From Dipetalonema caudispina (taxonomy: Eukaryota > Nematoda > Chromadorea > Rhabditida > Onchocercidae), in contig JABVXV010000017.1 in the NCBI GenBank assembly GCA_013365325.1, positions 124,001-188,000 of the forward strand: DNA of 64,000 bases. Reading direction: 5' to 3'. A model generated the notes under the pieces. The model ran no database searches. It was not told where the DNA came from and was given only the letters and a program-made list of their open reading frames with translations. Positions 24,986 to 38,347 of the stretch are shown here, in pieces (position 1 is the first letter of the stretch; the number at the start of each line of letters is the position of its first letter). Made by a program: the position numbers and the translations under genes.

Positions 24986-27392
24986 ATGGCAATGGATCAG
25001 CTCGTAGAAATGTATAATGAAATCGAAGACAGCCATTCATGGAATTCTGTTTATCAAGTATCGTATTTTTAATTCTTGTATAATCTACGTTTGATAATCC
25101 ATTTATGACGAACCCTTTGTAATATTTATCAACTGATTTTAGGAAATAGATAAACAGTCTTGCAAGCAGGAGAGGAAATTGAAACTGACAACAAAGGTTG
25201 CACATTCATGGGAAAATGCTGAGAGGAACCGTTATCGGAACGTCTTAGCATGTTAGTCTGTCTATTGTTCACTTCCACGATCATGTCCGTGGTTTTGGAG
25301 TTGCTTAATGTTTTAGGATGTGTTCTTCCAGTCATTTTTTTGGAAAGGATATTTTACAGCGTCATCAACGCTGTCGATCGGTAATGGCATTGTGGAGTAT
25401 TTTTCCAAATCATACGTATGATAGCAATTGATGCCACTAATGCAGTTCTTTTATTAGTACTTTCTAACTTTATTCCTTTTGTGACTTCAATTTCCAGATG
25501 ATACAAGTCGTGTTGTATTAAAGCGCGGAAATAGTGAACGATCTGATTATATTAACGCTTCGCCATTAATCGTTCCAACTGCCAAACGTAATTATATTTT
25601 AACACAGGTTATTATGAATTTATGAAACTTGCATTCTATAATGAAGTTGAAATGTTTGTTTCAAATACTTCCACATATTGTTTCAGGGGCCACTTTCAAC
25701 AACGAGCAACGATTTTTGGCAGATGGTGTGGGAACAGAATAGTACGCTTATAATTATGTTAAATAAGCTGGTGGAAAAAGGATTGCCGAAGTATGTTGTG
25801 CTTCCTTTGGTTATGTTCCGTTTGATTTTTGATTCCAAAAGCTGAGGTATTTTTTAAAACCCTTCAGTTAATCACGAAGTATGAATATTATCGGATTAAT
25901 TTAGAGTTTATTTACATCTTTGAAAATTATCGGTACTTTTAGATGTCATGATTACTTTCCATCTTTGGGCAGTCCAGTGCGCGAGTTCGATTCTTTTAAT
26001 GTGATTCTTAAAAAAGAACAGGATTTTGATGACTATGTGATTCGAGATTTGGAACTCTTGCAAAAGACTGAAGATGTTTTATTAGAAAAAGATGAACCTA
26101 ATGAACTGCTTCCACGCATAGTCAAACATTTTCATTTCATAAGTTGGCCTGATTTCGGTAATTTGTTGTTTTTTCTTTTTTTTCCTTTTTTTTTTCTTGA
26201 AAGGTAATTAATTGGATCTATAGTTCTTACTTATTGGAGCACTCCAGCTTCTTATTTAGGTGTTCCTAATTCAACTGCTGTGTTCATTGGATTTTTACAA
26301 AAAGTACGTGGGACTGGACTTTTATCCGGAAAGGAACCTACTGTAGTGCACTGTTCAGCTGGTATCGGTCGCAGTGGGACGTTTGTAGTAGCAGACTCAG
26401 TCTTGTCAATGGTATTCTATTACTCATAAATTGAATTCCAAGGTTTCACTTGGTAGTTCTTTGTTGTTTTCTACCCTTTTAATCATCTGCTAACTTAATT
26501 CCTTTACTTCTTGGTTTGCTTGTTTATATGCTTTTTTTTTTCATCTTATTTCCTTTCTTTCCTTAATAATTCGAATTTTACCTACTTGATATACTGATTT
26601 GAACCAGTGACAATTTACAGGTTGAACAAAATGTGAAGGAGATTGACATAACAAACTTGGTTGTAGAAATGAGGAAGTCAAGAATGGGATTGATTCAAAC
26701 ACCGCAACAGTTACAGTTTTGCTGGAAAACTATCGCTGATGCATTGCGACAGGGAGTTGTTACTAAAAATATGAAATGTGATGAAAGGAAATTTGTCAAC
26801 GATAAATTTGGGAAGAATCTTTTGGCAGTGTCTAACAGTCACATCAATGGCGAACTGGATGAAGTGCCACATTTTGAAAGATCCCAAGCAAACCAAATGA
26901 CTACGGATTTACACTCTAAGTCTTGTAGTGATTTGTCAGCTCTTCGGAAGAGAACTTCCACCGACTCTTACGAAACGGATAAGGAAACAAAACATGCAAA
27001 AAGGTATTTATTTTGATTGATATATTGCAATGAAAGTCTAGATTTCAAATTCTTAAAGAAGTATATATGATCTTGTAGAAATGATCTTTTTTTTAAACAA
27101 GAGTCTAGTAAAATTATTGAGAACGCCCTTTTTCAAAATCAAAGAAGATTTTTGAAATATACTTCATCCTTCTCACGTTTGCAAATCTCTGGATTCGCAT
27201 TCATTTTGAATGATTTTATTATAGTGATTCAGGAAGAAGCGTATAGAAGGGATGCGCGCGCGCCTCTTAAAATGTGAAGGTGCTCGTAAAAAGTGGCATC
27301 ATGTGGCAATTGGTCGTACCGGTATCGGATGTGCATGTGCAGCAATTGCAGTTGCCTTTGCTGTATATTGTATTTATCGTTTAACCTCATGA
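24986..27392 (+). CDS. PTPN1: PTP1B/TCPTP-type protein tyrosine phosphatase with C-terminal membrane anchor
   Basis: Eight in-phase exons: 24986-25057, 25143-25251, 25498-25607, 25687-25790, 25943-26157, 26260-26411, 26621-27003, 27233-27392. They give 434 residues, almost the length of human PTP1B. The catalytic domain covers about 1-290. NRYRNV is the phosphotyrosine loop region, followed by DYINAS and [18 protein letters not shown]. The WPD loop is at 200-202, with D202 as the predicted general acid. The P-loop [11 protein letters not shown] is at 233-243, with nucleophile C235 and R241. The Q-loop region is [11 protein letters not shown]. Residues 290-380 are a hydrophilic Ser/Thr-rich linker. 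The tail is basic, then a hydrophobic helix (about 411-430, [19 protein letters not shown]) and four residues. This is the tail-anchor design that holds PTP1B on the ER facing the cytosol. Likely substrates are receptor kinases, by family. Confidence 0.97.
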
Positions 27393-28890
27393 TAGCGCTG
27401 ATATCATTTGTTTCCAATTTAGTTTCACTGGTGATATTGCGTAATGGACAGATTTATTCGCAAAATCTGTAGAAATGGTTTATTAAATATAAGATCTATT
27501 AATTAAAAATCAGGAAAGATCTGTAGTTGTTGTATATTGACGAATAATCAAGAATCTTCCACTAGATCTAAGCAGCTTATTTGATGTTCTTGTGGAAGTA
27601 ATAATGCATATCGGACGCGTTTGTTAGAAAGATTTTTTTTTTGCTATTTATATCATTTGTACTTTTTGTGCACGTCATTGCCCCGTACGGTAGGTTAATA
27701 TGGTATTATGATTATATGTTCTGTATTTTTTGTTTAAAATTGTTTTCTTGTATTTTTTGCGCTATATTCCAGGCATCATATTTTGCCTTGGAATTTATGC
27801 ACTTTTTAACTTCATTTTAATTTTTTTATCACTTATCGAGTTTATATTGGTTTGTATCCGACACATTCAAAATTTCTTGATGTACCGTACAGTCACTCCA
27901 AATTGATTTTTTTTTTTCAGCTATTTCACTTACAGAATAATAGATTTCAGGTTGTAGGGTGATTAACTTAAGGAAGTCACTATCAAAGATTTTCGAAAGA
28001 ATGTTGAATTGCCTACTTGTATTGTTGTGTTATGTCGTGCATGATCATTTACCTGTATTCACAGCATTCACAAATCCAGGAATTCAGATCGCACTAATAG
28101 CATTGTCTTACCACTAAGTGCAGTGTATCTTATGTGATAGAATGATTACATGTGCTTTTATCTGCCATCTAGATAATATCAAGGCATCGATTTCAATTAC
28201 ATGACGAAAACAGAGTGATGGAAATTCCTGATTCTGAATGTACAACACATAAGAGCTTTGTTGATTTGTGATCACTTCCTTATTATTTGCACGTTTAACA
28301 AGAATTATAACAATTGTTATTTATCATCCCGATTGCCGCTTTCTTTTATTTACTACCTTTCCACTTCAGTTGTAATGTGCATTTTTCGTTGTATCTTTAA
28401 GTGATGTTTTAAGTTTAATTGAATCATTCCATATCGTTTTCTTTCTCTGCTCAACATCTGTTATTCACCTTCTACTTATTTCCAATGCCTTTTTTAATGC
28501 CATTTTTCAGTAGTAATAGGTGGATCTCCATCAGATGTATAGATTCCAAATTTTCGCACAAAAATTTTAGCATTCTGCTTAAGTTGTATTCAAGTACTGT
28601 CAAAATTAGCTAGATGCTCGTCTGAGGTTTTTGTATCAACTATTTCCATATTTGTTGATGCCTTTTGGGTGAAAATCGTTAAATAATAATTGTTTTGAAA
28701 AATGCTGAACTGTTCACATCATGATTACTCATCGTTTACTTTACTGTGGCGTTTAGTTGATTTGGGAATATGAAGTTGGATAAATTTCTTTCACGGCATA
28801 AGAGATCTTATGTTTTTATATTAATATTGTCATAATTTTATAGGAAGAAGTGACCGTTTCAGAGGTTCTTGCTGGTTTTGATTTGTCTTA
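27393..28890. other. Intergenic region between phosphatase and RAE1 genes
   Basis: About 1.5 kb of T-rich sequence between two plus-strand genes. Acceptor-like sites at 28842-28843 and 28861-28862 precede the RAE1 start and may be trans-splice sites. No coding sequence is seen. Confidence 0.55.
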
Positions 28891-31800
28891 ATGTTTGGTA
28901 CCAGTAATGCTTTTGGCTCAAGACCGAACAGTATATTTTCATCCGGTACAGCTAATACAAGCCAGAATCCGCTAAATGATGTTGAAGTGGGTTATATCAT
29001 CCTATATTTTTCGGGAAAGGTTTACATTGATTTGATTACTCACGGATACTTAACATTGGTAAGGGTTTGGGAAGAGAGAAACTGAAGTGCTCCGCTTTCA
29101 GACTAGTCCGAAGTATTTCAGTGGGCTTCTAGATTTTTATACATTGTTGGCTCTTAGACTGCATCTTTGATTTTTGCAAATGTTTGGTTGCGATGTAATA
29201 CGGGGACTCTCAAGATAACGACAAGAGAATCATTTAAAGTAATTTGAAGCAGCTTGTTTACTTAGTAATTAATATGATGTATGAAGTAATGTATTTATAT
29301 TGTCTGCTTGATAATTAATAGAGAGGCTTAGGACTTTTCTCTCTAAATTTTTAGTAGCCAAATTCTTCAGATGATGTGTGTTTTTAGGTGCCATCACCAC
29401 CTGATGACACAGTTGAAGCACTGAAATTCAATCCACAGATTGCTGGTCAGCCAGTTTTGCTTGTTTCGGGTAGTTGGGATTCAGTGATCCGTGTATGGCA
29501 GATTAGTGAAAGCGGTCAATGTGAAGCAAAAGCGCAACAAAATGTTACAGGACCAGTTTTAGATGTTGATTGGCTTGATGTGAGTTTGGTTATCATTTTA
29601 GCAACAGCTTAGTCCAATATGTGAACCCCTTCTTTTGGTTTGCTTTGTAACATGAAGCCTTGTTAAAATAATTAGGGAATTCAAGTTTATAATTTTTATC
29701 TCTCTGTCAAAGTTTCACATCACAGTTACTCGCTTAAATATCGTGTTGTTTTGCTTAGCTTTCTTTAATTTTCATGGGATTGATTAATTGTTCACTAGAA
29801 AGATACCGTTTGAGCCAGTGAAGACAGTGAAATTCTCTTTCGTATTATTTCTCGCTACTTGAATGAAAGGTCACTGAAGGGAAAAGAAATAATAGGAATC
29901 GTGTCGCATGTAACCACATTTGAAATATTTCAATCTTTCATCAAGTAATTGCTGATTTACTTGTCAGTTGTTATCCAGGATGCGATGAATGACTGATTAA
30001 ATTTAGCAAATTACACTTAATATCCACAGAGTGATTAGCTATAGCCCATATGATAATAATATTCGCATCATTGCAGGATGGCACTAAAATCTTTATTGCA
30101 AGTGCAGACAAGCAAGTGCGAGTTTGGGATCTCGCTTCAAATCAAATGGCAGTCGTGGGAACAGTGAGTTTTCTTTCTTTCTCGTATACCACGTAAACGT
30201 CTTTATAGTTATAATGTACTTCTCTCTCACTATAATGTTAGGGGATCGCATTAATTTCTTTGGGTTTCAGCATGATGAACCTGTCAGGAAGTGTCATTGG
30301 ATCAAAGCTCCAAATTATAGTTGTTTAATGACCGGATCATGGGACAAAACTTTACGGTTAGTGCCGTTGTTTCACTAGTTGTTGTTAACTCGGTTCTGTG
30401 AAATTTTCATTTGTTAACTTAATGGGAAATGAGTCTTTCATATGCTTATATATATTTTTTTTAGAAACGCTTCTTTACTCAAAAGTCATTTCGTAATTAC
30501 TCATACGATCGCACTATTTCCGTAGATTTGTAAACCTCGTTATTGTATTAAGGAACTTTTTGTCGATTAAATGGACTTTAAAGAATTCTGATTCACTGCA
30601 GATTTTGGGACATGAGGCAGTTGCCTACGCAAGCATCTTTAGCAACAGTACAACTTGGAGAACGTGTTTACTGTAGCGATGTGTTGTTTCCTATGAGTGT
30701 TGTTGGTCTCGCCAACCGGCGTATGAAGGTTAACATACTAGTAATTATTTTACTGCAGTATACATATATATATATAATTGCGTGGCATGATTTGTTATGA
30801 TATAATTCCTTAATTTTATGTGATTATTATGGTATGAGAGCAGTAAAGTATCTACCGAAGTATTCCATTTCTGTGTCTAAAAAGGGATTATTTCAATAAA
30901 AATCTTGGATTTTATGAATTGTTGCAGATTTATAGATTAGACAACGAACCATCTGAAGTGAAAGATATCGAAACTCCGTTGAAATATCAGGTGAGCTGGA
31001 ATGTACAATGTTTACAAAAAAATAATATTTGTCCTTTTGACTGCTTATATATATAAGATGTCTGCATGCTTAGGCATAAGTAACTGTTCAAATTTTTAAA
31101 CTTTATTCTATTTGAGAGTCGCTGTGCTTCAATTTTCAAAGATAAAACAACTGGACTGCCCACTGGATATGCTCTTGGATCTATTGAAGGTCGAGTTGCA
31201 ATACAATACGTAGAAGCTGCCAATCCAAAAGATAATTTCACCTTTAAATGTCATCGCTCACCAGAATTGATCAACGGATTTCAGGAAATCTACGCCGTGA
31301 GTATTCCTCTAATTTATATTGATGTGTTTTAGGTGGAACTTGCTACTAATAATTAAAGTGAAGACCAACTTAAGTTTGCCTTTTGTCTTTCTTATTTTAG
31401 TCCGAGCTTGATATTTTAGTGCTTTCACTGATAGTATTAGTTTTAAAGCTTATTGACATATATATTCTGCTGGTTAATCAAAACTGCTTTAATTTCCGTA
31501 TGATCTATTGCTGCTGGTAGTTGAACCATAACATGGCGAAATAACGATTGTGCAAGCTACTGTCCTGCGCTATTGTCATAAATGATGCTCTCTGCTCTTG
31601 TTGCATATCAATATGTTTTGAGATTTAGCTGCTTTACTTTAAAAAGTTTTCAGTGTCGTCGGTAAAAGAGGAAGGTCGGATAAAACAATCCCAGAAATAA
31701 GGAATATTCTTGAAAACTAATCAAAGAATTATAGAAAATGTGATGGCGTATTGGTTTCTTCATGTTGATGAATGAGTGTTCCAAAATAAGTCAGTTCTAC

Positions 31801-32343
31801 GTTTTAGTAGATCGAACTTGAGCGCATAGGTGATTTTTTAGGTAAATGATATCGCATTTCATCCAAGTTATGGGACACTTGCAACTGTTGGTTCTGATGG
31901 TCGAATTTCATTTTGGGACAAAGATGCAAGAACAAAACTAAAAACATCAGATCCACTGCCAGCACCTGTAACGCGGTGTGTTATACATCCTTCAGGACAG
32001 ATGATGGCCTATGCTATTGGTTATGATTGGAGTAAGGTATGATTTATGTTATTTTCAAGCAGTCGAGGATTTTTGGTAATCTTTGTTAGGATGTGGCTTG
32101 TTATGATGACTTTAGCTTTCGCTGTTAGTCATATTGAATTTTAGACGAGTTTTCAAAGAGGAAATAAATTATGGCTCAGGAGTACTGTAATAAAAATTAT
32201 TATTCATAGATTATGATCATTGGTCATCAAACCAAATAAAAACATTCCTTCAGGGCCATGAGGGATATAATCCTCAAACTGCCGGAAGCAAAATCTTTTT
32301 ACATGCATGTGATGAAGACATGAAACCCAAACAGAAGAAGTAA
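28891..32343 (+). CDS. RAE1: RAE1 mRNA export factor / nucleoporin (WD40 protein)
   Basis: Nine in-phase exons: 28891-28986, 29388-29579, 30077-30163, 30271-30356, 30602-30728, 30928-30990, 31117-31296, 31842-32036, 32254-32343. They encode 371 residues, compared with about 368 in human. RAE1 is a seven-bladed WD40 propeller that binds the GLEBS motif of NUP98 at the nuclear pore and acts in mRNA export and the spindle checkpoint. Visible repeats include [44 protein letters not shown] and [19 protein letters not shown]. The hallmark [11 protein letters not shown] and the C-terminal GHEGYNP are present. The N-terminal 32 residues are a Gly/Ser/Asn-rich tail, as usual. The C. elegans counterpart is npp-17. 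Confidence 0.98.
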
Positions 32344-32578
32344 TGCATAAACACTGCTTCAATATTGTCTCTCATAAACTTGTTTAGTTCCTTAAGTAAA
32401 ATTTTTGTTTGTCCTTTTTCTTATCATTGTGTAGAATGATTGAGCGGATGGAATTTATTACTGACAGATTTTTCAAACCAGGAAGCAAAAATTGTTTATT
32501 TTAGGCTTTTCTAGCTTTTTCACATAATAAACAGCATCGAAAAGAAATTAATCGTGTGTTAATAATGTAGACAAAACG

Positions 32579-32600
32579 AAAAAAAAAAAAAAAAAAAAAA
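32579..32600 (+). repeat. Homopolymer A tract
   Basis: Twenty-two consecutive A residues about 235 bases after the RAE1 stop codon. No target-site duplication or retrocopy is visible around it, so I treat it as simple sequence. Confidence 0.95.
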
Positions 32601-35600
32601 GGAAGCATTAAATGTTCTAATGACAGTTTATTGCTAATAGTAATTGATCTGTTCCGTGAAATTTGATGTTTCAAGCAGCAGTTCTCAATTTAATTGCTTG
32701 AAATTGCTGACTGCTAGTAAATTAAGATAATTAGGATATTTTTTGAACTAATGTGCTTTATTTTTTTGGGTAATTGAACTGCTGTTTTTCTATGTGAGTT
32801 GCAGTATAATTTTATTTTCATGTTTCGAGAACACTAATGATCTCTTTTTCTTCACTCGTGTTATTAAAAATTTTCTACATGTAAACATGGTTGGGAAAAA
32901 CACTCGATGCCAAAATTTATACATGCCATAAATGAGATATCAGCATGCACCGAGAGCAATTTTAGCTTCATTTATATACAGAAATACTACACTGTGTATT
33001 CTCGAAAGATTGCGTTACTTTTGCACCGTTCTTCAAAACTTGTACAGACATAAGTTCGATTGTTTCTTTTTTTATTTTATTGCGCCATCTTTGACTAACC
33101 TCTCAAAATCTAAATATATGGCACAACATACTATTTGAAGTGGAGTTTCATCTCTCAAAAAAATACTGTCCTGAAGAGATAGATGCGCAAGTTGATTTGA
33201 TTTTATAATTATTTGAGCCCATGGCTAATGGAGCATGTTTAGTACTATCAACAAATTCCTTGATTTATCTTCGCATCCTTGTCCATTTCATGGCAAAAAT
33301 TTTGTTGGTATGTCTTTCCCCCAAAAAATTTCTAAAAACCTTCAACTCTGGAAGTTTATTGGTCTAAAAGTATAGTTGTGCGATAATTAATTCATTGTTA
33401 CCGGGGACCCTCCATATATTTATTTATGGATGGTTTAGATTTGAAAATCATATTTTGTGATTATTTCGAATTTTATTTTAATATGGTGTTGTGGAAGACT
33501 ATGAATCTTCGGTTTTCTCATTCAGTGATGGTTCTACCGGGTAGCTTTAAAGTGGAGTGCTAAAAGTGCGCAAGAACCAGCAAAAGATAACAGGATCTAG
33601 GATTTAGTTGAAGAATAATGTAAAAATTAATTCGGTAATAATCAAACTAGATGGGCGAGTTCCGTTTAAACCTAGCATTACTAGGTTAATCGCGATTTTA
33701 GGGAACGAGTTTGACCTTTGCTTCCCCTACTTTCCCTTATTCACTCTTACTGTATCGAAAATTATCAAATTTGTCGCATGAATGAAGTGTATTTTTGTAT
33801 TTTAGAAATAATTCTCAGATTTTTTTTTTTTTTGGGATTGTAATTACAGTACTCTCAGGCTGCTATTTCCTAGGTCAGTAGATCTATTATATTTTGGATT
33901 TTCGAATTGCCCAATTCTATCCTTAACAACCCATTCATACAGATCACAACCACTGACATGCCATTGATACCTCAGTAACTGACTACAGTATTTCTCCCTC
34001 TTGTCGGTTTCAACAAGGGTATTTATTTATCTAAATTTTGCGGATTACTTAATGGAATATTGGAAGAGATTTTGATTTTTTCACTACACTGCAAGGTTTA
34101 TCTCTGTCAGCACTTTTTTATGTCGAATATGTTTTAGAGATTTATTAGTTGAAAGTTGCACAATTCCTATCAAAGCATTACAAATTATACAAAATACTTT
34201 TATTCACTGTTTAAAATTAGTCATTAAATACATTCAGGACATTCTGAAAGTTTTTATCAAAAAATATTAGGTTGAGATGAAGAGTTGATTGGTATGCTAA
34301 TCAGTAAAGCAAACACGAAAATTAATTAAATGATTACGAGAAAGTTTTGATCTTCGAAGTCTTTTTTGATTTGAGTCCAGTGTAAAGGGAAGGTTCTTGA
34401 ATATGACTTCTTGCACCAGGTTGAAATATAAAAAATCTTGAATCTTGAAGAAAAGCTTGGACGTATTAACTTTTTAGTCCTTGAGAGCAATATAAATGCA
34501 TCGAAGAACCAAAACAACAAAGAACTGTTAAATACAATAATTAAGTGCCATAAATTAAAGGTGAAAACTACCAGAATTTCGAATATTGCGTGAAGCTCTG
34601 TTAGATAAATGAAAAAAAATTCATAAATGAAGTAAAGAACATACATTTCCTTGTATGATTAATCAAAATAATGCTCAACACATTTTGCAAAAAATAATAA
34701 TTTCAACAATTCCATCAAAGCACTTTTTTTCTTATACTTTTGCAAAAGCAATACTAATTTTGATGAAAACATGTCTTATCTTGAGAGGAAAATTGAAGAG
34801 AATTCAATTTTTTAACTCATTTTCTGCAGACTTATTCAAATCGTTGAATTTTCGAGAATTGAGCTTATTCGAAATATTTCAATTTCAATGTAAGATATGA
34901 AGGAGGAAAAGTAATTTGATTTCTTAGGAAGAGTGTCGCATGAATGTACCAACTTTTTACATATTTCCACAACATAGAAAGAATTACTTGCTATTGATCA
35001 TGCCGCTCCACTTCATCAATACTCGTTATCTACTTCAACTCATAACATTTGCATGCCACTTTTGCAGTAAATTTCGAAATAATTGAAATTCCTTCCACAC
35101 AATTGGTGACAAAATTCTTATAATCAATTGAATATTTGATGCGAATGAGCAATATAAGTGTAATATACGAAATTTTAAATCAAATTTTTAATCCGAATGT
35201 AATTTAATCTATTGGTACTACTGCAAGCAAAAAAAAAAGTGTTTTCATTAAAACAGAAATCTAAACGAAATCCAAAATGATGGTTGATATTAGTGCTGTA
35301 AGTTGAAAATCCAAATAACTGTTCATTAGTTTAGCTGTTAAATTCAATTAATTGCTCATCAAAGTTAACTTTTTTATTAATCACTTCTCTGGACACACAA
35401 TAAAATTTTACCTCATTCTCCGAACATATATATAAACTGTAAAAAGTCAATCCAATCAGTGCTACCACATTTATGGTGATTTTATTACTTTATTTTATTA
35501 TTTTATTACTTTATTACATTTATGTATTCAAAAATAATCAAAGTCTGGTAAAATTTTTAAAGTCTTTTAATTTATTTAATCTTTTTGGTAAAAATAGTTC

Positions 35601-35982
35601 TTGTAAAAATAATTAAAGTTTGATGAAAAATAAGTAAAATTAGTTTATTTGATCGGATTAAATTTACAGTAATTGATTAGATTAGGATAATTGAATTAAT
35701 TTAATTGATTAGAACTAAGTGCAAGTATGAGAGGTAATGTTAAGGATGACAAATGAGATGAACTACAATGTTGAGATGAAAACTGGAACGGATGATGTAT
35801 CGCAGTCGTTTTTATTTCATTCCTCCATTAATACATTTCGACGGCTGCTTTAGTAATCGATATGTAATAATTCAAACTGAAATTCAACTCAAGTAATTTA
35901 GCCAATTCGATGGTCAGAAAAAACAATGAAATGCAAAAATAGGAAAGAAGAGTATAAGAGAGAGAAAGGAAGTAAGTAGCAT

Positions 35983-36192
35983 TCATGTATTCTGATGTTT
36001 TTCTTGTCTTCTCGAAATTATATAAGGATCAACTAGCAAGTTTATGTAATTTATAGGTGAAAATCTGACAATGTCAAGTATAGAAAGCTGCACAACTTGC
36101 CATTTACCTGCAAAATGAAAAGCCAGCACAATCTGCAGCAACAATGCACAGACCAAGCAGATGTTAATTGGCATTCCGCGGAGTTCTTCCAT
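35983..36192 (-). CDS. Possible small secreted peptide or first exon of a secreted protein
   Basis: The 69-codon frame begins with two candidate Met codons (1 and 7). From the second, residues PINICLVCALLLQIVLAFHF form a textbook signal peptide with a likely cleavage after Ala-28. If unspliced, the mature part is about 41 residues with one RR pair near the end, loosely like a propeptide. Alternatively, GCAG|GTAAAT at about 36118 is a fair donor and this would be only the first exon of a secreted protein whose other exons I could not find. No homologue is recognised. AT-rich DNA can produce hydrophobic frames by chance, so confidence is low. Confidence 0.3.
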   Translation of the reverse strand: MEELRGMPINICLVCALLLQIVLAFHFAGKWQVVQLSILDIVRFSPINYINLLVDPYIISRRQEKHQNT

Positions 36193-38347
36193 TAGTTTTT
36201 TCTAGTACCTTTTATGGTACGTAATAGTTCAAGAAAACTATTGGTGGTATTGCAGATATTTTGTAATTGATCCTTTACAATACTTCAACTTGACTGTCAC
36301 CATTTGAGAATAGCTTTACAATTACAAAAATGTGACATGTGAGGTCATGAATCAGGCCTATCCCTTCATTGAATCAGTGTTCCATCCTTGGCAGCGACCA
36401 ATGCTTTGTGTTTTTTCAAGCACATAGTTTGGACTCGGCTTATCATATAAATTTCACCTTAATTTTTGTCCCTTACTGAGACAATTGACCTTCAGTTTTT
36501 ATCTGCATAGCCTTAGATCCATTGATGCTTCGAACCAAAGATGCAATAAGGAAAGTATCATGTTGATCTTTATTAAAATAGTAATGACTATAAATTAAAG
36601 CACAAGTCTCAAGATATTTTTCTGCCATGATGATGCGACGAATTCGAGAAAAGTTGGAAGTAGAGGGAGAAACATCTTCCTGCATGTTTAATTTTGCTAA
36701 TTAAAGATCCTAGAATCTTTGTCACTTCACATTTTCCTCTCAACTGTTTCCAAAAATTTATATTTCAGCAACACCTCATATGTCGACCTCCCTCGTAGAT
36801 CTTGGGATCTTCGGCTTTTTTGAAATATTGAAGCAAAAAAAGTTCCATATCCCAACATAACTCCATCGATCAGACAGAGGTGTGGTCAATTTTGCCTCAA
36901 TAGGGAAAGCAATAACAGGTTTCTGGTTAGATATGCTGCCCATTCAGATTAGTGCAGTAATTTTGGATATCCGTGGGGAAAGGATCATTGAGTGATTCGG
37001 CTGGCATCCAGAGATGGTAAATGCGACGAAAAATATAGCACACCACTGATAGGAGTGGTAGGGATATATTCAATATAAGATTGATCAACTTCCCTCTCTC
37101 TCCTAATGTGAAGTGAAGCAGCCCAAATTGACATTCACAGAATTAAGCGTCATGTGGCCATTACTCAGAGTGCCAGAAAGATTCAGATCGAATATGACCA
37201 TAATGTCTCCTCTTCATCCAAGAGCCTACAAACAAGTTTGGAGCATTATTATCTAACTGGCTATCGTCTAAACATAATCAATTTACAGTTTTGATTTGAA
37301 ATAAAAAATTACGATATGCCCTCGAATTGTTACAGCAATTTCGCACTGCCAACATGTCACTGGAGGGCACTTACAACATTCCGACATCGCACCACATTTT
37401 ATATCTCGAAAAATTACCGCAGAGCACTAAATTTAAACTTTTCTAATATTCATGTGTACTGTCTTTTTGTCAACTAAATTCAGAAAATAAATATTATGTC
37501 TCGACATCGAACTTGTAAGAAAATAAAGCCATCTGGTTATAACCAAAGACTTTAGATGCAAGGAACACTCGAGACTTAAATCAAGAAGCTGTAAGATGCA
37601 TCCATTTGATTAAAGAGGATTTTTCAATACCAAAAGTTATAATGTAGTACTGCTGACAAGCAAAAATCAAGCAGAGGTCGAAAATTAGAACCCCGGAAGA
37701 GTGGTATGAATCGAATGAAACACCGAAACGTTATCATTGTCATCATCACGTAAAAATATACAAAAATGTAAATAAAATGTTTTAAAGAATTGCTCATACA
37801 ACAATACACAAAATACCGTTTTCTACTGGGTTAACTATTTTTTCTTGCGCAAAATCTCTTAAAAAAAAAACTCGACCCCTCCATGAAAATTTTCCTTTGC
37901 TTGAATGAGCAATCCTTTTAGACAATTTTCAAACAAGTGAGCTACAAACCACGAACATTCAACAGTGACCAAATAGTACATGCTCATAAGGAATTCGGAA
38001 AAAAAAAACAAAATTCAAAAATAAATATATCTCGACAATGCATATCTTTTCTTATATAGTGTAAAAAGTACTACAAATTAATTTAGAAATTATAATAATG
38101 TGACAACAATGAATATTAAAGTTGGGAAATTATTGTCCATAAATAAAAAAAGCGACACGCACAGGCAGACCTTGGAATACAGATGGAATGATCACAGGTA
38201 GTATGAAGATTGTTCCATATACACTCAATGATTCCGTTTCCATCAAGATTTCAACAACGCAGTGTCAACGAATTTTCTTCTACAATCAAAAATATCGATG
38301 ACAAAATCATGAGTAATTTGCATCTTAACAGCAAAGTCAAATTGCTG

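Larger units (their letters stand above)
32344..38347. other. Long gene-poor region between RAE1 and the calcium sensor gene
   Basis: About 6 kb, very AT-rich. It holds a 22-base A run (32579-32600), ATTTTATTACTTT-type tandem sequence (35475-35520) and a small hairpin (CCTAG-CATTA-CTAGG at 33673-33687). The only stretch I would call a candidate gene is the signal-peptide frame at 35983-36192 (minus). The 36.4-37.3 kb part is less AT-rich but shows no intact coding frame that I can assign. Confidence 0.5.

Noticed and set aside
34326..34646. 106-codon minus-strand frame, very rich in Phe, Leu and Ile
   Set aside because: The composition is what AT-rich non-coding DNA gives, and there are no splice or start signals or motifs.
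36473..36685. 70-codon minus-strand frame with mixed composition
   Set aside because: It looks somewhat protein-like but has no recognisable motif and no convincing splice context.
36770..37260. Stretches resembling tyrosine kinase motifs (LWMPAESLNDP and LSDRWSY on the minus strand, IHRIKRH on the plus strand)
   Set aside because: The motifs lie on opposite strands, in different frames and with stops between them, and no DFG or glycine loop is present. Chance similarity is the simpler explanation.
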